A stretch of 64,000 nucleotides of DNA from Plasmopara viticola (lineage: Eukaryota; Oomycota; Peronosporomycetes; Peronosporales; Peronosporaceae): assembly GCA_001695595.3 (NCBI GenBank), contig MBPM02000007.1:62001-126000 (forward strand). The letters are read 5' to 3'. The notes below the pieces were generated by a model that saw nothing but the letters and a program-made list of their open reading frames with translations, did no database searches and was not told where the DNA came from. This document shows positions 11,853 through 23,600 of this stretch, in pieces. The translations under genes and the position numbers were made by a program. Every line of letters starts with the position of its first letter. Within the stretch, counting starts at the first letter, position 1.

Positions 11853-12379
11853 ACAAACAGAAAAATCAAAGCTGAAGCAACGTGAGCTTTCTTAAAATCA
11901 AGGCAACTGTACAATTATAAAGGTGACAAAGGTACTACTAGCAAGGCCGTTTCGTAAATGAGAAGACGTGGCAATAAGATGCTAGCACGTCAATGATAAG
12001 CACTACTACAGTATAAAGAAGTAATTCTTTAATGGAAGCCACAATTTCGATTAAGAGATGAGAGCGAGGATGTAGTTTAAACACGCGTGGTCAATCATGT
12101 TGGCTCGTTAATTTGGCTGCCGCTTCTAATCAACCGGTCGACTCATCCGGCTGACGACTTCCAGTCAACAGTTTTTAAACGAAAAAGTGCCGGCAAGCTC
12201 ATGCCCGAGGCGTATTGATTGCCGCCCTAGCCTACGATGGGCTTGGACCTCAAAAAAATGTACTCGAAATTTCACTCATGCTTACTTTAATGCTTGCCAT
12301 CAACATGACTCGGTAACTTTAAATTAAAACCCCTAAGAGTCCAGTAATTTTGTCACCTAGAGATTTCATCTCGGATCCT
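11853..12379. other. convergent intergenic region
   Basis: About 530 bp lie between the 3' ends of the coiled-coil gene (plus) and eIF3a (minus). It should contain both polyadenylation regions. No ORF or clear repeat was seen. Confidence 0.5.
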
Positions 12380-15300
12380 CTATCTCCAGCTGCCAGATTC
12401 GGGAGCGCGAGTCGTTGTCTCACGATCACGGTCACCAGCGCGATCTGGGCGATGAGAGCCTTCACGCTGCGGCCGACCGAAAAAGCGATTTTCGCCATTG
12501 CGTTCGCCACCACGGCGGAGAGAGTCACGGTCACTGTCGCGATCGCCGCCACGACGGAAGGATTCGCGGTCATCGTCACGGTCGCCACCACGGCGAAGAG
12601 GCGTGCGATCATCGTCGCGGTCGTCGCCACGACGGCTCGAGTCACGGTTGCCCCAGCGAGCATTACTACTTCCACGATCACTACCAAACCCACGACGTGA
12701 ACCACTGTCCTCACGATCCCCACCAAACATACGACGCGAACCACTGTCCTCACGATCTCCACCAAACATACGACGCGAACCACTGTCCTCACGATCCCCA
12801 CCAAATATACGACGCGAACCACTGTCCTCACGATCCCCACCAAACATACGACGCGAACCACTGTCCTCACGATCCCCAAACATACGACGCGAACCACTTT
12901 CCTCGAAATTGCCACCAAATCCACGACGAGGACCGCTCTCACCACGATCCCCACCAAACGAACGGCGCGGGCCGCTTTCCTCGCGATCACTACCAAATCC
13001 AAGTCGAGAACCACCCTCACGGTCATTGCCAAAGGCGCGACGAAGGCCGCCGCCCTGACGTCCATCACGATCGCTGAAGCTGTCACGAACCGGAGGTCCA
13101 CGACGCTCCCAGCGGCCCTCGGGCGCTACCGTTTGCACACGACTTGATTGGCCGCTACGGTTTACGTGGGTCCATCCACCTTCGTCCTTTTCGTCGCGGG
13201 TTTCGGGCAGACCACGAGCACTAGCATTACTGAAGCGAGCCTGATTTTGCTCCTCAATGCGCTTTTCCTCTTCCTCTCGATCACGTCGAGCTTGGATTTC
13301 ACGCTCCTTCTCCTCTAAAATGCGCCTTTCTTCAGCCTCTTCCTCTGCTTGACGAAGAAGTTCCTCCTCCACCTGAAGCTGGCGTTTACGCTCACGCTCA
13401 GTCTCTTCCTCGCGACGAATGCGCTGTCTTTCCTCTTCCTCCTCCCGCAAAGTACGTTGCTCCTCCTCGTAGCGCTCTTTGGCGTGAGCAACGCGGGCAC
13501 TGAGACGCTCTAGCATAGCCTTTTTCTTCTGCTCTTCCGAAGCTCTCTTGTATTCTTCAACACGACGAACCCTGTGAGCTTCAACGAACTCGGTGCTCAC
13601 CTTGATGGCTGGAGCAAGCCGAGCTTTCTCCTTTAAGCTGAACTCGTGCTCTTCCTTGGCGCGCTTAAGCTTGGCAGCTGACTCCTTTTCATACCGTTTC
13701 AACGCTTCAGCTTTCGCTTCTGTCACCTGGCGTTGCAAAATAGGTTGTTCCTCCTCACGAGTAGCACGCACTTTATAATCTAGACGACGCGCATTCTCAC
13801 GCAGCTTCTGCTGAGCCAGCTCCTTTGCCTTGCGCGCCTTCTCTTTCGCTTCGTTTAAAACCTTATCCTTGTCAATCGTAGCAAGGTCTAAATCACTCAC
13901 GTCCGTGTGACCTAGCTTGTCGAGCATCTGACGAGTCTCCTTCAGATTGATTTCATCCTGGATCTTTTGCTTCTTTTCGGCCTCACGACGGCGCGCTTCC
14001 TGAGCCAAGCGCTCTCTCTCAAGCTCCGCGCGGCGCTCTGCAAACTCGTGACGTTTCTTTTCAAGCGATTGCAGCTTTTCGTGCTGCAACTTTTCCAACT
14101 CTTCCTTCTTGCGCTCAATAATCTCACGACGAGCAAGCATGTCAGAACGCTGCTTCTGCATACGACCACGTGAAGCCGCAAAGAGTTTTTTCCTCTGCTC
14201 CTCACGAGAAGCGAAAGAAGCCGTAGCACTTGTAGGGACTTTGGCCATCACATGGGCTAAACGCTCCCCCAGTAAACAAAGTTGGGCAGCATTTGCTTCC
14301 AAATCCACTGCGTCAGTAAAGCGAATGCATTGCTCCACATGGTCGATACGAATTTTGGTTCGCATCTGGGCGGAAGCAACAGCGTCGGCCGAAGACGTTT
14401 CAGCATTGTTGCTGCCATGCTGTGTAGCATTGCGACGATACATACTCGATAAACTTGGGGCACTAGCGTGCGCGACTGTGCTCAAACTGCGCGAACGAGC
14501 AATGAGGGCTTCAATTTCTTCGTACGAGACATCGAGTCCAACAAAGATAGAGCGCAAGTGGGCGATAGTCACGCTCGCATACACGCGAGTCAGCTGGAAC
14601 AGGACGCGACGCACCACGAGACGCTCAACTCCATTGACGTAAGCTTTCGCACGAGGATCGATGCGAATTGTCGTCAAAAATGGCTCCAGCTGTTTGACAA
14701 TTTGTAAGGGGTCCAGTTCCTGCAACTCTACACGCTGGAAAATTTCACTGGCGGCAGAAGAAGCTTTAGTGAGGATGCCAGCAGCCGCAATGTCCTCAAG
14801 CAAATTGCCACGAGTTGGCGTCGTGGCAAATCCCAATAGAGCCGCCATACGCGCATTCTTGTCACGAGCTGCAGAGGACAGCGAGTTGTCAGCAATCTGG
14901 GCAGTCGAAGAGGGTGCGTCATCTCCAAGGACAGGCGAGGTCGTATCGAAATCCAAGAGCGGAATGGACAGAGCAGCTAGCACGACACGAGTAGCCATTT
15001 CCTTTTGCTCTTCTTCAGAAACCAATACGGGCAACCCCTGCAACGCCTGAGGTCCAGCAAGACCCTGCAGACCTACAACACGCAGTGAGTACCACTTGTA
15101 CAAAGCGTACGCATGGAAAAGGTGGTTTCTTGACACTTGAAAGATTTGTGCCAACTTTTCGTAATACGTGACGAGTAGGTCCACGCGCGGGGTTTGCTCA
15201 ACCAGGTTCATAATGTTGTTAATGTCATCAATCGTACGAAAGGCTTCTGAAAACAGCTCGAGGTCCGTGGCGACCTGCAACTGACGGTAGCGCACTTCCA

Positions 15301-16048
15301 AAAGACGCTCCACACTATCGAGCGTAAACCCGTCCCAGCTACGCATCTGCCGAGTGGACTGACTTGTCGGCGTGGCCGTGTGCTTTTGGAGTGAGCTTAA
15401 ATGGTTGCGCATGATTTCGCACACACGACGAAACTCGATTTTGCGCTGATATTCGACGCAAAAGTCAAATGCTTGCATAGCCGTGTCCATGTACAATAGC
15501 TCAAGCTTTGAATTACTCTTAAGAATGTCCAGCACTGTGCGGTACGTCTCCCACATGAAACGAAGCCAGGGGACAACTACCTCTCGATCAGTACGATCGT
15601 TGGATCCTTCAAATGTCGTGGTAGACAGCATCACGTCTTCGGGCGTCTGGGCCGCGTCCAAATCCACTTTGGCAGCAGCCAGTATATTAAGCTCATTGCT
15701 CTCTTTCTTTGCGGCGGCAAGCTTGCGCTCAGCCTCCGTAACAAAGTGCTTAATGATAGTCTCGAGCGATGCAGGGTTGTGCTGGATGCACAAGTTACGA
15801 TACTGGTGCAGTCCGTCCTTGGCCACGCGACCCATCTGCAGATCCAGGCAAATATCCAGGTACAAAATCATTAGCTCCTCGTGCGTAGGCTGCCATGTGC
15901 GGTTCTTCTTCGCAATGAGCGCATCGTGCAGAATCTCCAGCGCCGAGTATTTCGTACGCTTGAGCACACCGGCGTCCACGTTTGGGATAGCCAAAAGCTC
16001 GCGAGCGCGCTTTAATGCATTCTCCGGCTTGTGAAAGAAGTGCGACAT
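12380..16048 (-). CDS. EIF3A: eukaryotic translation initiation factor 3 subunit A
   Basis: A 1222-residue intronless ORF for the largest eIF3 scaffold subunit, which helps load mRNA and Met-tRNAi on the 40S ribosome. The N-terminus (F-F-H-K-P-E-N-A-L-K-R-A) is the classic eIF3a start. A helical repeat region (about 1-440) is followed by a PCI/winged-helix domain (about 445-585). This domain carries a Ser/Ala/Asn-rich insertion at about 530-560. A very charged Arg/Glu/Lys helix (about 620-935) corresponds to the spectrin-like segment. The C-terminus holds about nine 13-residue repeats built on D-R-E-D-S-G-S-R-R-M-F-G-G (1003-1130), then D-R-D-D-D-R / R-R-G-G repeats (1139-1182). Animal eIF3a carries a comparable D-D-D-R-G-P-R-R-G repeat tail. 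Length fits the family. Long frames on the opposite strand (12415-13077, 12498-13058) are shadows of the repeats. Confidence 0.97.
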   Translation of the reverse strand: MSHFFHKPENALKRARELLAIPNVDAGVLKRTKYSALEILHDALIAKKNRTWQPTHEELMILYLDICLDLQMGRVAKDGLHQYRNLCIQHNPASLETIIKHFVTEAERKLAAAKKESNELNILAAAKVDLDAAQTPEDVMLSTTTFEGSNDRTDREVVVPWLRFMWETYRTVLDILKSNSKLELLYMDTAMQAFDFCVEYQRKIEFRRVCEIMRNHLSSLQKHTATPTSQSTRQMRSWDGFTLDSVERLLEVRYRQLQVATDLELFSEAFRTIDDINNIMNLVEQTPRVDLLVTYYEKLAQIFQVSRNHLFHAYALYKWYSLRVVGLQGLAGPQALQGLPVLVSEEEQKEMATRVVLAALSIPLLDFDTTSPVLGDDAPSSTAQIADNSLSSAARDKNARMAALLGFATTPTRGNLLEDIAAAGILTKASSAASEIFQRVELQELDPLQIVKQLEPFLTTIRIDPRAKAYVNGVERLVVRRVLFQLTRVYASVTIAHLRSIFVGLDVSYEEIEALIARSRSLSTVAHASAPSLSSMYRRNATQHGSNNAETSSADAVASAQMRTKIRIDHVEQCIRFTDAVDLEANAAQLCLLGERLAHVMAKVPTSATASFASREEQRKKLFAASRGRMQKQRSDMLARREIIERKKEELEKLQHEKLQSLEKKRHEFAERRAELERERLAQEARRREAEKKQKIQDEINLKETRQMLDKLGHTDVSDLDLATIDKDKVLNEAKEKARKAKELAQQKLRENARRLDYKVRATREEEQPILQRQVTEAKAEALKRYEKESAAKLKRAKEEHEFSLKEKARLAPAIKVSTEFVEAHRVRRVEEYKRASEEQKKKAMLERLSARVAHAKERYEEEQRTLREEEEERQRIRREEETERERKRQLQVEEELLRQAEEEAEERRILEEKEREIQARRDREEEEKRIEEQNQARFSNASARGLPETRDEKDEGGWTHVNRSGQSSRVQTVAPEGRWERRGPPVRDSFSDRDGRQGGGLRRAFGNDREGGSRLGFGSDREESGPRRSFGGDRGESGPRRGFGGNFEESGSRRMFGDREDSGSRRMFGGDREDSGSRRIFGGDREDSGSRRMFGGDREDSGSRRMFGGDREDSGSRRGFGSDRGSSNARWGNRDSSRRGDDRDDDRTPLRRGGDRDDDRESFRRGGDRDSDRDSLRRGGERNGENRFFGRPQREGSHRPDRAGDRDRETTTRAPESGSWR
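12676..13042 (-). repeat. 39-bp coding tandem repeats in eIF3a
   Basis: Tandem units of 39 bp (13 codons) at the 3' end of eIF3a. Units between about 12700 and 12900 are nearly identical at the DNA level, and one unit is short by one codon. Those toward 13040 are more divergent. Near-identity at silent positions points to recent unit duplication. All changes keep the reading frame. Confidence 0.9.
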
Positions 16049-18319
16049 GGGTCTTTAACGTGTCGATTGAGGAGTACTCGATAAGATTGATTGGAGCTGA
16101 GGGGTGCGTGTGGTGCACGTACGTAATTTTGTACTTGCCATACAGAATGATGCACAAATGTACCTGGGTATATAGTCTATTAGAAAAATGGCTATAATAT
16201 AATATATTGAAAAAAACAGTTTCTAGATCGCACAAGTAAATCCTCGTAAAGCCGGGAATACTTGATGGTTGATCACCGGAATAGCGTTTTTCTTTATACA
16301 CTCCTTCTCTGTGCAAGGTGTTATGGCCTTCACAGTTGATGGCACATTTTCGTCAATCCTACGCCCACGCGGGCAGATTGCTTATTCAAGCCCCCGCAAA
16401 GGATCCGAGATGGACAGAAATATTCTTATGCATAAGTCGGACGAGCAGCTCGCACCGATGGAACGACTTGCTGAAATCTATGGGCCCGGGGAGACGGCTA
16501 TACATACAGTGTCTCTTCCCCCAAGCAGCTGAAACGCATCATGGCGTTCAAGCTTTATGGGCAAAGTCTACGCTCGAAGGACAGGTTCCGGTCGTGTATG
16601 TTATAAGTCGGTGAAGCTTGAGGCTTCAACCTATTGAGGAAAGTGAAGCCAGAACGCTATTCCGCCTTTTGGATGAGTAGATATAAATGATCACAAAGCG
16701 GCTTTGATCACGAATGATTAGGTGTGCGCCTAAGAGACCGGGCTTAAAGTCGTACAGCAACTTCATAAAATTGCTTTGTATTCTAGGAATACATGGAGAA
16801 AAAACTAAAAGCAACGTTCTTCAAACGAAATATGAGTGCCACCGGAGTCGCGCTTTTATAACTGCTAGCAAGGACGACCTTTGAGTATCGATAGGGTGGT
16901 GACGACCCATTTCGTTGAGGCGCCACTGTTAAAGCTATCAAGACCGAATGTTTTTGAAAGTGTGGGACACGAAGACGGAAAAGGCAAACCAGATTTCTCT
17001 TCAAAAGCCCAGTTAAAGATGACTCGCTTCTCATAATTCCAATCCTTGTTTGACATTAAAGTGGCGCCGCTGACCTTGCTCATCTGAGCAAGATGGGCGA
17101 GTCTCCTACCTACAGAGCCCACATAGTTTTATTAGATTCGCTGGCTCGAGACTGACCCCAATGGACTAAGTGTTGCCAAGAAAAGCAGCACCAGCCGCTT
17201 TGGCTGCCGTAAATTAAACTTTCGATTCGTATCGATCATGAAAAAACGACAATGTGGGTCACATTCAAAGTCAATAAGGAATCGCTGACAGAAGCCGCGC
17301 CATTTGAGCCAGAGATACGCTGCTTTCAAGATAAAGTATAGCATTGAAGATGCTGATGTCCCCGCAAAGGCTGACGTGATAACGTCCCAAAAGCTTTTAT
17401 TTGCAGGTACCCAAAAGATTATTTAGCAAAGCATTAGCTGAACATACCGTTCTGATTGTGGGAAACATATGAAACACGAAGTATTTACCGCCTTGAATGC
17501 TTCATTCAAATTATCTTTGTAGAAAGTTTCGCAAGCAACTATAAGAAGCATATTTTTCCACCAGTGATGTATATGGCGCTATCAAATTCGGGTTGCAACG
17601 CTCTAAAGATAATGTAGGATCGAAAGAAATGGGTAACACAGGTCTACAGAATTGGCAAAGCGTGGTAGTATAAGAAAAGGACAGTGCAATACTTGTTTGA
17701 TCCCTGAGTGTCACGAACGACCCCATGATTGGTAAAGAGGCCTTTTACACACGAAAATAGAAATTAATGTTCAACGGTCGGTGCGCTCCAATCGAAGGTA
17801 TGCCAGAGTAAACAATCCTCAGCTAGCAAACAGCCTCTGTAATTACGGATTTATATATATATAAACAAAATTGAGGTGATACTTTTGGAAATGGAAACCT
17901 TTAAAAAAATATTTTAAAATTGACGAAAATGTTTCTTATTAACCTCACAAATAGCGGAAGATGCACTTTGACCCAGGAATTCGAAAGGATTCGGACGATA
18001 TAAAGTGACCTTATTTCATTGAAGGAATGCTTAGAAGTGGTGTCCTAAAATCCACAACCAGAACTATCAGACATTGATCTCGGTTCAGGCCCAATGTAAT
18101 GTGTCGCAAGGGAATGACACTGCCACAAGAGCAGTGTCAGCCATTTTTTTGGTTTGTCTAAAAGTTAAAGTATGGCACGGTACAAAGGTCGTAACTTCCG
18201 TACTCGTCACTGACTTTCTATGCTCATATGTCGATCGAATCATGTTGCCTATATCATGCTACTTTTTAATCGAAGAGTACAAATGAACCTGCACAAACAG
18301 TCGAACTTATCATGAAGCT
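16049..18319. other. upstream flank of eIF3a plus decayed DNA
   Basis: The first few hundred bases upstream of 16048 should hold the eIF3a promoter and 5' UTR; no clear initiator box was found. Two overlapping plus-strand frames (16269-16532 and 16318-16614) have near-50% GC but no recognisable motif and lie in competing frames, so neither can be called a gene. Around 17100-17750 fragments of coding-like sequence appear in several frames with stops, probably an unidentified relic. An A/T dinucleotide run is near 17850. Confidence 0.5.
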
Positions 18320-19260
18320 TGTTGCTAGAGAACATGTCTGAGTGTGCATGGGCCTTGGAGATAAATACTCTTACTTCCAAATGAGGGTGTAGATTCCCCT
18401 CGGCTGTCAGTACGTCTATTGATGAGCTATGAGGTGGTAGGTAGTGACACAAGCGCTATCGAATGCCCCGGTAATGCTCAATCATTGGTCGTACATTTGT
18501 TGGACCATTACAGGGTTTCGCCTGGAAATAGTTGACGATATAGCCGTTCTTAGACGCTTTGAAAGGACCAATCGGCACTTAAGGCCCATTTGGGTTACCT
18601 GAGATACATTTGAGGTCATGAGGGCCAAATTACTCTGGACTCGCATTCAAATGTGCGTTAGTGAAGTAGAAGGCCTATCCTCAGCTGCTTTGTAGCAGGC
18701 ATGGGGTCTCGGAAGAGCCTGAAATTGAAGCATTCATCTAAAAAAAGATGGCCAGAAATCTCATTAGTCCAAGCCAATGTTTTGCAAAAGAAAAGTCCTA
18801 CTCACCAAGCCTTCGCCTGATCAATAAGCTAAGACACTGAATGGTGTTTAGAGAGCTAGCACCAGAAAAGTCTTGATACATTTTTTGCTCAATTTTCTCC
18901 AGTACTGGCTTTGCCAAAACGACTAGACCGTATATTATTGGTATACAACTAACCCATCGGTCGCGCGTCAGTGTAAATTGATGAAGACGGACGTGAGCTT
19001 TACCGTGTTCATTGCAAGGATAAAGAAGTACTGCTTAACTTCGGTTGCATCAATCGGGCATCAACCCCCTTGTGGCCATTCTGACCATGTGTTCTTGAAA
19101 CTGGCAATAGATTTGCCCCACTTGTCTCTCCAATTGGCAAAAAACTTGTCATTCTTCCCGGGATATAAGATTTTTTTATTAAATGCAAGTCTAGTAAACA
19201 TAATGTTCTTGCCGACGCATTTTTCCACAGGCTAAATCATGAGTTGACTTTCATAAGAAT
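18320..19260 (+). mobile_element. Ty3/gypsy pol relic: reverse transcriptase to RNase H
   Basis: Read across stops, the plus strand from 18339 gives the RT palm: G-D-K-Y-S-Y-F-Q-M-R-V, then S-N-A-P-V-M-L-N, then V-D-D-I at 18531-18542 where the catalytic Asp pair is retained. E-V-M-R-A-K follows near 18616. Next come the connection segment (S-P-V-L-A-L-P near 18900) and the RNase H domain (I-D-E-D-G-R-E near 18976; H-N-V-L-A-D-A near 19200). More than ten in-frame stops and shifts make it dead. The order and spacing match chromovirus-type gypsy pol. The integrase was not recognised downstream. Confidence 0.7.
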
Positions 19261-20325
19261 AACCGAATTAGAAGGTATCAAAAATGGAGTTTTTAACAAT
19301 TTTAAAAAGCTCCATTTTGGTATCCTTTTATCGCAAACGAAGATGCTGAGTTGGATTATTAGCTTTTTCCGATTGCATCACTCTCAATGGCTTATTGATC
19401 TGCTCCACTGTAGGCTTAATCAAGCAAATCCATTGTAACAAACGACAAAGACTTGAAGGACAATATACGTCTAAGACACAGGGTGCTTTACTCAGCGCAT
19501 TCAAGCCAATAAACATCTTTTTTCGGTTTTCGTTGCTCAATTGTGATCCTACAATTGCATATGGGTGACCAAGTGTGTGAACATTTGTGAGGCTTTCCAT
19601 AGATTAAGCCGCGGCTTACATGCTGGCTCCTTTGCAGAGCATGCTGGCACCTTCGAGCTGCTAACAATTCGAAGCTTTGAATTCCCAAAACGTAGCAACA
19701 AAAAGGGACATTGTGCGAAAGATGAATTTGGTACCTGCTTCATGTGGCAGCTGAAAAAGACAAGAGCAAGGCTATGTTTAAATACAATACTTTATTATAT
19801 GGACTTTCGAACACAATAACCCTAATAGCGATAGCCAAACGCCATTCAAACTGTTTCAAATCCGTTTGTTAATGTCTATAGCAGAATACCCACAGAAGGT
19901 GTCGCGATTGACCTTATTGTCAACAAGGTGCCTCTCTAACACGGCCAAGTGGCCGTTGTGTCACGGTGGTACGCTGCACTACTTGATTGTAATATCTTCT
20001 TTAACAGATCCGGGCGTGCATAATGCACTAGATTCGGTAGGTGGCAACTACTTAACTCGAATGGAAACTATAACATGTATTTTTAAGGATAAAGCGGTCG
20101 CTACGGGAGTGTTTAAAAAGCGATTACACCCTGGAGACGTTCGATCATTAAGTCACATAAATGCTTTAGCCATTGAGGTCTTTCACTCAGACATATTTTG
20201 TCGATACATTGGTCTTAGGCAAGCTATTGAAGTCATAAAGACCAATGAATATTAAGTTGGCAAATATGTATCTGTGTGAGTAAAGATGCAATTTTACCGC
20301 CTTTTTTTAGGAGTCACGGGTCTCA
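19261..20325. other. unassigned sequence between two gypsy relics
   Basis: The longest frame, 19866-20255 (plus, 129 codons), has no motif I recognise and no coding signature. It may be worn element sequence (integrase or LTR) from either neighbouring relic, but nothing diagnostic is visible. Confidence 0.4.
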
Positions 20326-20600
20326 AGCAGACCTCAATAAAGAAACTGTCTTGGCTTGGCCTACGCTGCTCTCCTAGAAAGGCTAAAAAAATGTGGTTGG
20401 ACCTAGCCACTTCATATTTGCACACTCTTGCAAAACAATTGCCCGCTCTATTGTGTAAAGATAGAGTGATGCTGCACCAAAACTGTTTCATACCATCAAA
20501 GAAGAGCTTTCACCAGGCTTCTCTGATAGCTCAGCCGTATAATACAAAGCCGTTATTTGTCGATTGCGATGCTTCTGACCATTTAAAAGTTGAGACTTAA
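20326..20600 (+). mobile_element. second gypsy pol fragment (RT connection/RNase H start)
   Basis: A frame open from 20286 encodes D-L-A-T-S-Y-L-H near 20400 (the L-G-L-A-x-Y-L-H block of the RT connection). K-K-S-F-H-Q-A near 20500 is followed by P-L-F-V-D-C-D-A-S-D, the start of RNase H. This is the same part of pol already present at 18.7-19.0 kb, so it must come from a second element copy or a nested insertion. Recognisable homology stops at about 20590. Confidence 0.6.
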
Positions 20601-23600
20601 TGATGACAAACATCACAAAGTCATCTCGTTTTAGTCAAGGCAGCTGAAAGCTCTTGACAAGATATTGTTTGTGTTGTCAAGACCAAAAGTCGAAGGGAAC
20701 TCTCGAATGATATAGCGCAAACATTGGGCTCACCCGAACAGCACATTTGCAAGATTGTGCGTTAAGCACCGCGATCATTCGAGCAGATGGCGCTTTCAAT
20801 GAGCTCATCTCGCACTCAGTTCCCATTTTATGAGCGATCGGTTGTTTTTGAAGTGTCAAATCACACATTAAGTAATCACCTTAGAGCAGGCCCATTCACA
20901 GCAAAACCTTGTGTGTGTTTTTTATCCGCGGGCAAGCTTTGACTTCGTGCCCGACGAGGCGTACGTGATCGACCCGAAAGCTACATTAAACAGTATTGAT
21001 GCTCATAAAATCGGTTTTTGGTTTTGGTGTTCTCAGTGTGAGGCACGCGTAGACTAGGAACCAAACGTGACAGTATAGGAGACATTTCTCATGCGAATTA
21101 CCGTGCTCGTTAGACGGATCAGATGTGCGGACATTGGTACCGGCACTACGGATCTTACCGCTGGTGCTCACGCTTTATGAATATCTGAGGATGACGTATT
21201 CATTTATAACCGCTAGGTACAAAAGCATAAGAAGCTGTTTCTCTGTTTTTTTTGCAGAGTCGGAGTCTTTTAGCGAGCAGACGGTACCTTCGTGACTAGC
21301 TCGCTCGGCCTAAGTCTTGTTGACGACTACCTGTGAGCTATCATCGTGCGGCCTATGATCTACGGCATCACCTTTTTTAAGCAATGCCGCTGCATTATTC
21401 GACACGAACATCCTGCGGACTCTGCTCCTAGCCCATCGCCTCCGATCCTATCAGCGAAAAGCAAAGTCGCGTCAAGGCGCAGACTTCCAGGACCAAAAGC
21501 ATTTCAATTTTCAATGACAGAAAAAAACTTGCTGAAGCGGTCCCAGTCTTTTTTGGAGAGAAACACTCATGACTGACATTTTTGTTTGTCAATAGAGCTT
21601 TCAGTGTTGCCTATTTAAGGCATAATCTGGCCTGCACGACAGCACGTCGACAATCACATAGAGATCGCCGAGTCCGATTAGCGCAACACTGGAAAAATGA
21701 CCGACATCTTTTTATTATCACGAGAGAAAAAGCGTATCGCCTATCTATAATATGCATGCCCCGAAGCTTTAGAAATCGCGCTCAGTGCGTCACTAGCTAG
21801 ACTTGGACATCGTCGAGAATTAATCCGCTTTCTTACCAATTCGTGCCGAGTTTAGTGAATTAATGAGGATAGTGGCTGGATACTGTTAAATTGACCAGGA
21901 AATGGCCGATGCATGTGGTAAGAGCGCGAGAGAGTTTGGCAGCATAGCGCATATTAAGACGCTGCGGTATTGACTCGTGTCTAAGAATGTTGTCGGTTCT
22001 AGACACCTATCTGCGGTCAATAAGATATAAGTGCTTGTTAGAATTGAGCTGGAATGCGCACATAATACATAATGGTGGAGAAAAGCCTATGAAGGTATTG
22101 TATGGACTTAAGACGATTTAAGTCGTGATGCAAGGGGGTCATACGATCTAGTATGTGTCACACAAAATTTCGGCTAAGCTACCATATGACAAAAGTCATA
22201 AGGCTTTAAATTATCAATAATAAGGCAGCACAGAATACTGAGGAGTTGATAAAAAATTGATACATGATCTGAAGACCACTAAAAATTGCGAAATAAGCTA
22301 TCTGGTTTAACTCTTAAACGGCGAGGACCGTGTGCAAGCTGCTCATCTATACCGAGTGGTCCGCAACAATTTTTGCTTTCGGACGACAAAAATGGTGAAT
22401 AGGTCGGTGGGAGATCTGGCGAATACTCGTTTGGGTTTTTGCTCGCAAGTATTGTAATTAAGCCCCAAGTCAGCGACAACGCTGCCAAAACGACGTTTTC
22501 ACCCTGGAGTGTGTGCTTGGCTTTCCATCAGGCTCACTGGCCATGAAAAAGATCTAACCTGTTGAGTCATGACGATCTCTAAAAATATAGATCCGACCTG
22601 AGATGCCCTTGCTGAAGATGTCACATACGTTGCGGAGCAAAAAAGACAGCCCATATTCGTTTAACGGGATTGGTGACTACCAACGCAATTGGCGCTACTT
22701 TGTGAAAAGTCTAGCAACAATTCGGTTAACAGCCTGAGAAAGTCATACTTGGCCGATGCAAGCCATGTCTGCTTCGTGCCACAAGGGCAATTTGAAGGCC
22801 ATTCATCGCTTGAAGTTATAAGAGGGAGGTTTATTTTAAAAGGGTTTTGTCTGGATATCGCTAGAAGCTAAAAGACAAAGGTCGCTCTGGTGATATTCTT
22901 GTGTGCGCTGCAGCACTGTCACCACCACAGTATTATTATCTTCAAATGCTTTCATTGTATTAGATCACTCTATAGAGTGCTGTATTCCAAAACCTGACTA
23001 CATTGAATGAAGCACATAACGTCCGTGAGCATTAAGTACACTTTGCTTTCGAGGTGAGTCCGAGGCTGCCCACTATGTCTTACTTTGCCAGATGCCGAGA
23101 AAAGTGCTAATAGTGTAAGCTTCAAACGCGGGTTCAAAACTACCGCAAGGTTCGAATAAAAGGTCACAACTTACTTTGAGTAGCGTTTGTTGTTTTTGTT
23201 TCAGATCGCATAGGATTCTCGGCAAACTTTCCGGGGCAGGCTAAATGGCTCCCACTAATTCTGCAAACCTTTGCAAGCGCACATTGCCACAAGAAGCTTA
23301 TGCCACATCAAATTGCGTTTTCATAACTACCCAAAGGAAATTCGGCCCCTTCTGAATCGAAATTTTGGAGATGGTTGCTCTCGCATTGACTTAATATTTA
23401 TGCGAACGAAAATTCAACGCTTGTGCGATCGAACGTATGCGAGTAAGACCACTTTTGGGGCGAGGTGTTTGAGAAGCACTGGGGAGGCATTTTTTAAAAG
23501 CTCCCGCTCAATCCGCTGCTCGAACTGCACAGAAATATCGTTTCAGCCTTAGGGCCAACATGGTGGCTATAATTACTATCAGCCGCTGTGTGGCCATCTG

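Noticed and set aside
12676..13042. Regularly spaced repeats resembling a CRISPR array
   Set aside because: Units are directly adjacent, without unique spacers, and lie in frame within a eukaryotic coding sequence.
12415..13077. Long plus-strand frames opposite the eIF3a tail, with His/Asp/Cys- or Arg/Ser-rich repeats
   Set aside because: They are mirror readings of the 39-bp coding repeats of eIF3a; the minus-strand frame is a complete, recognisable eIF3a protein.
22080..22200. K-V-L-Y-G-L-K-like stretch suggesting a Ty1/copia RT
   Set aside because: Seven residues only, with stops on both sides and no further copia motif.
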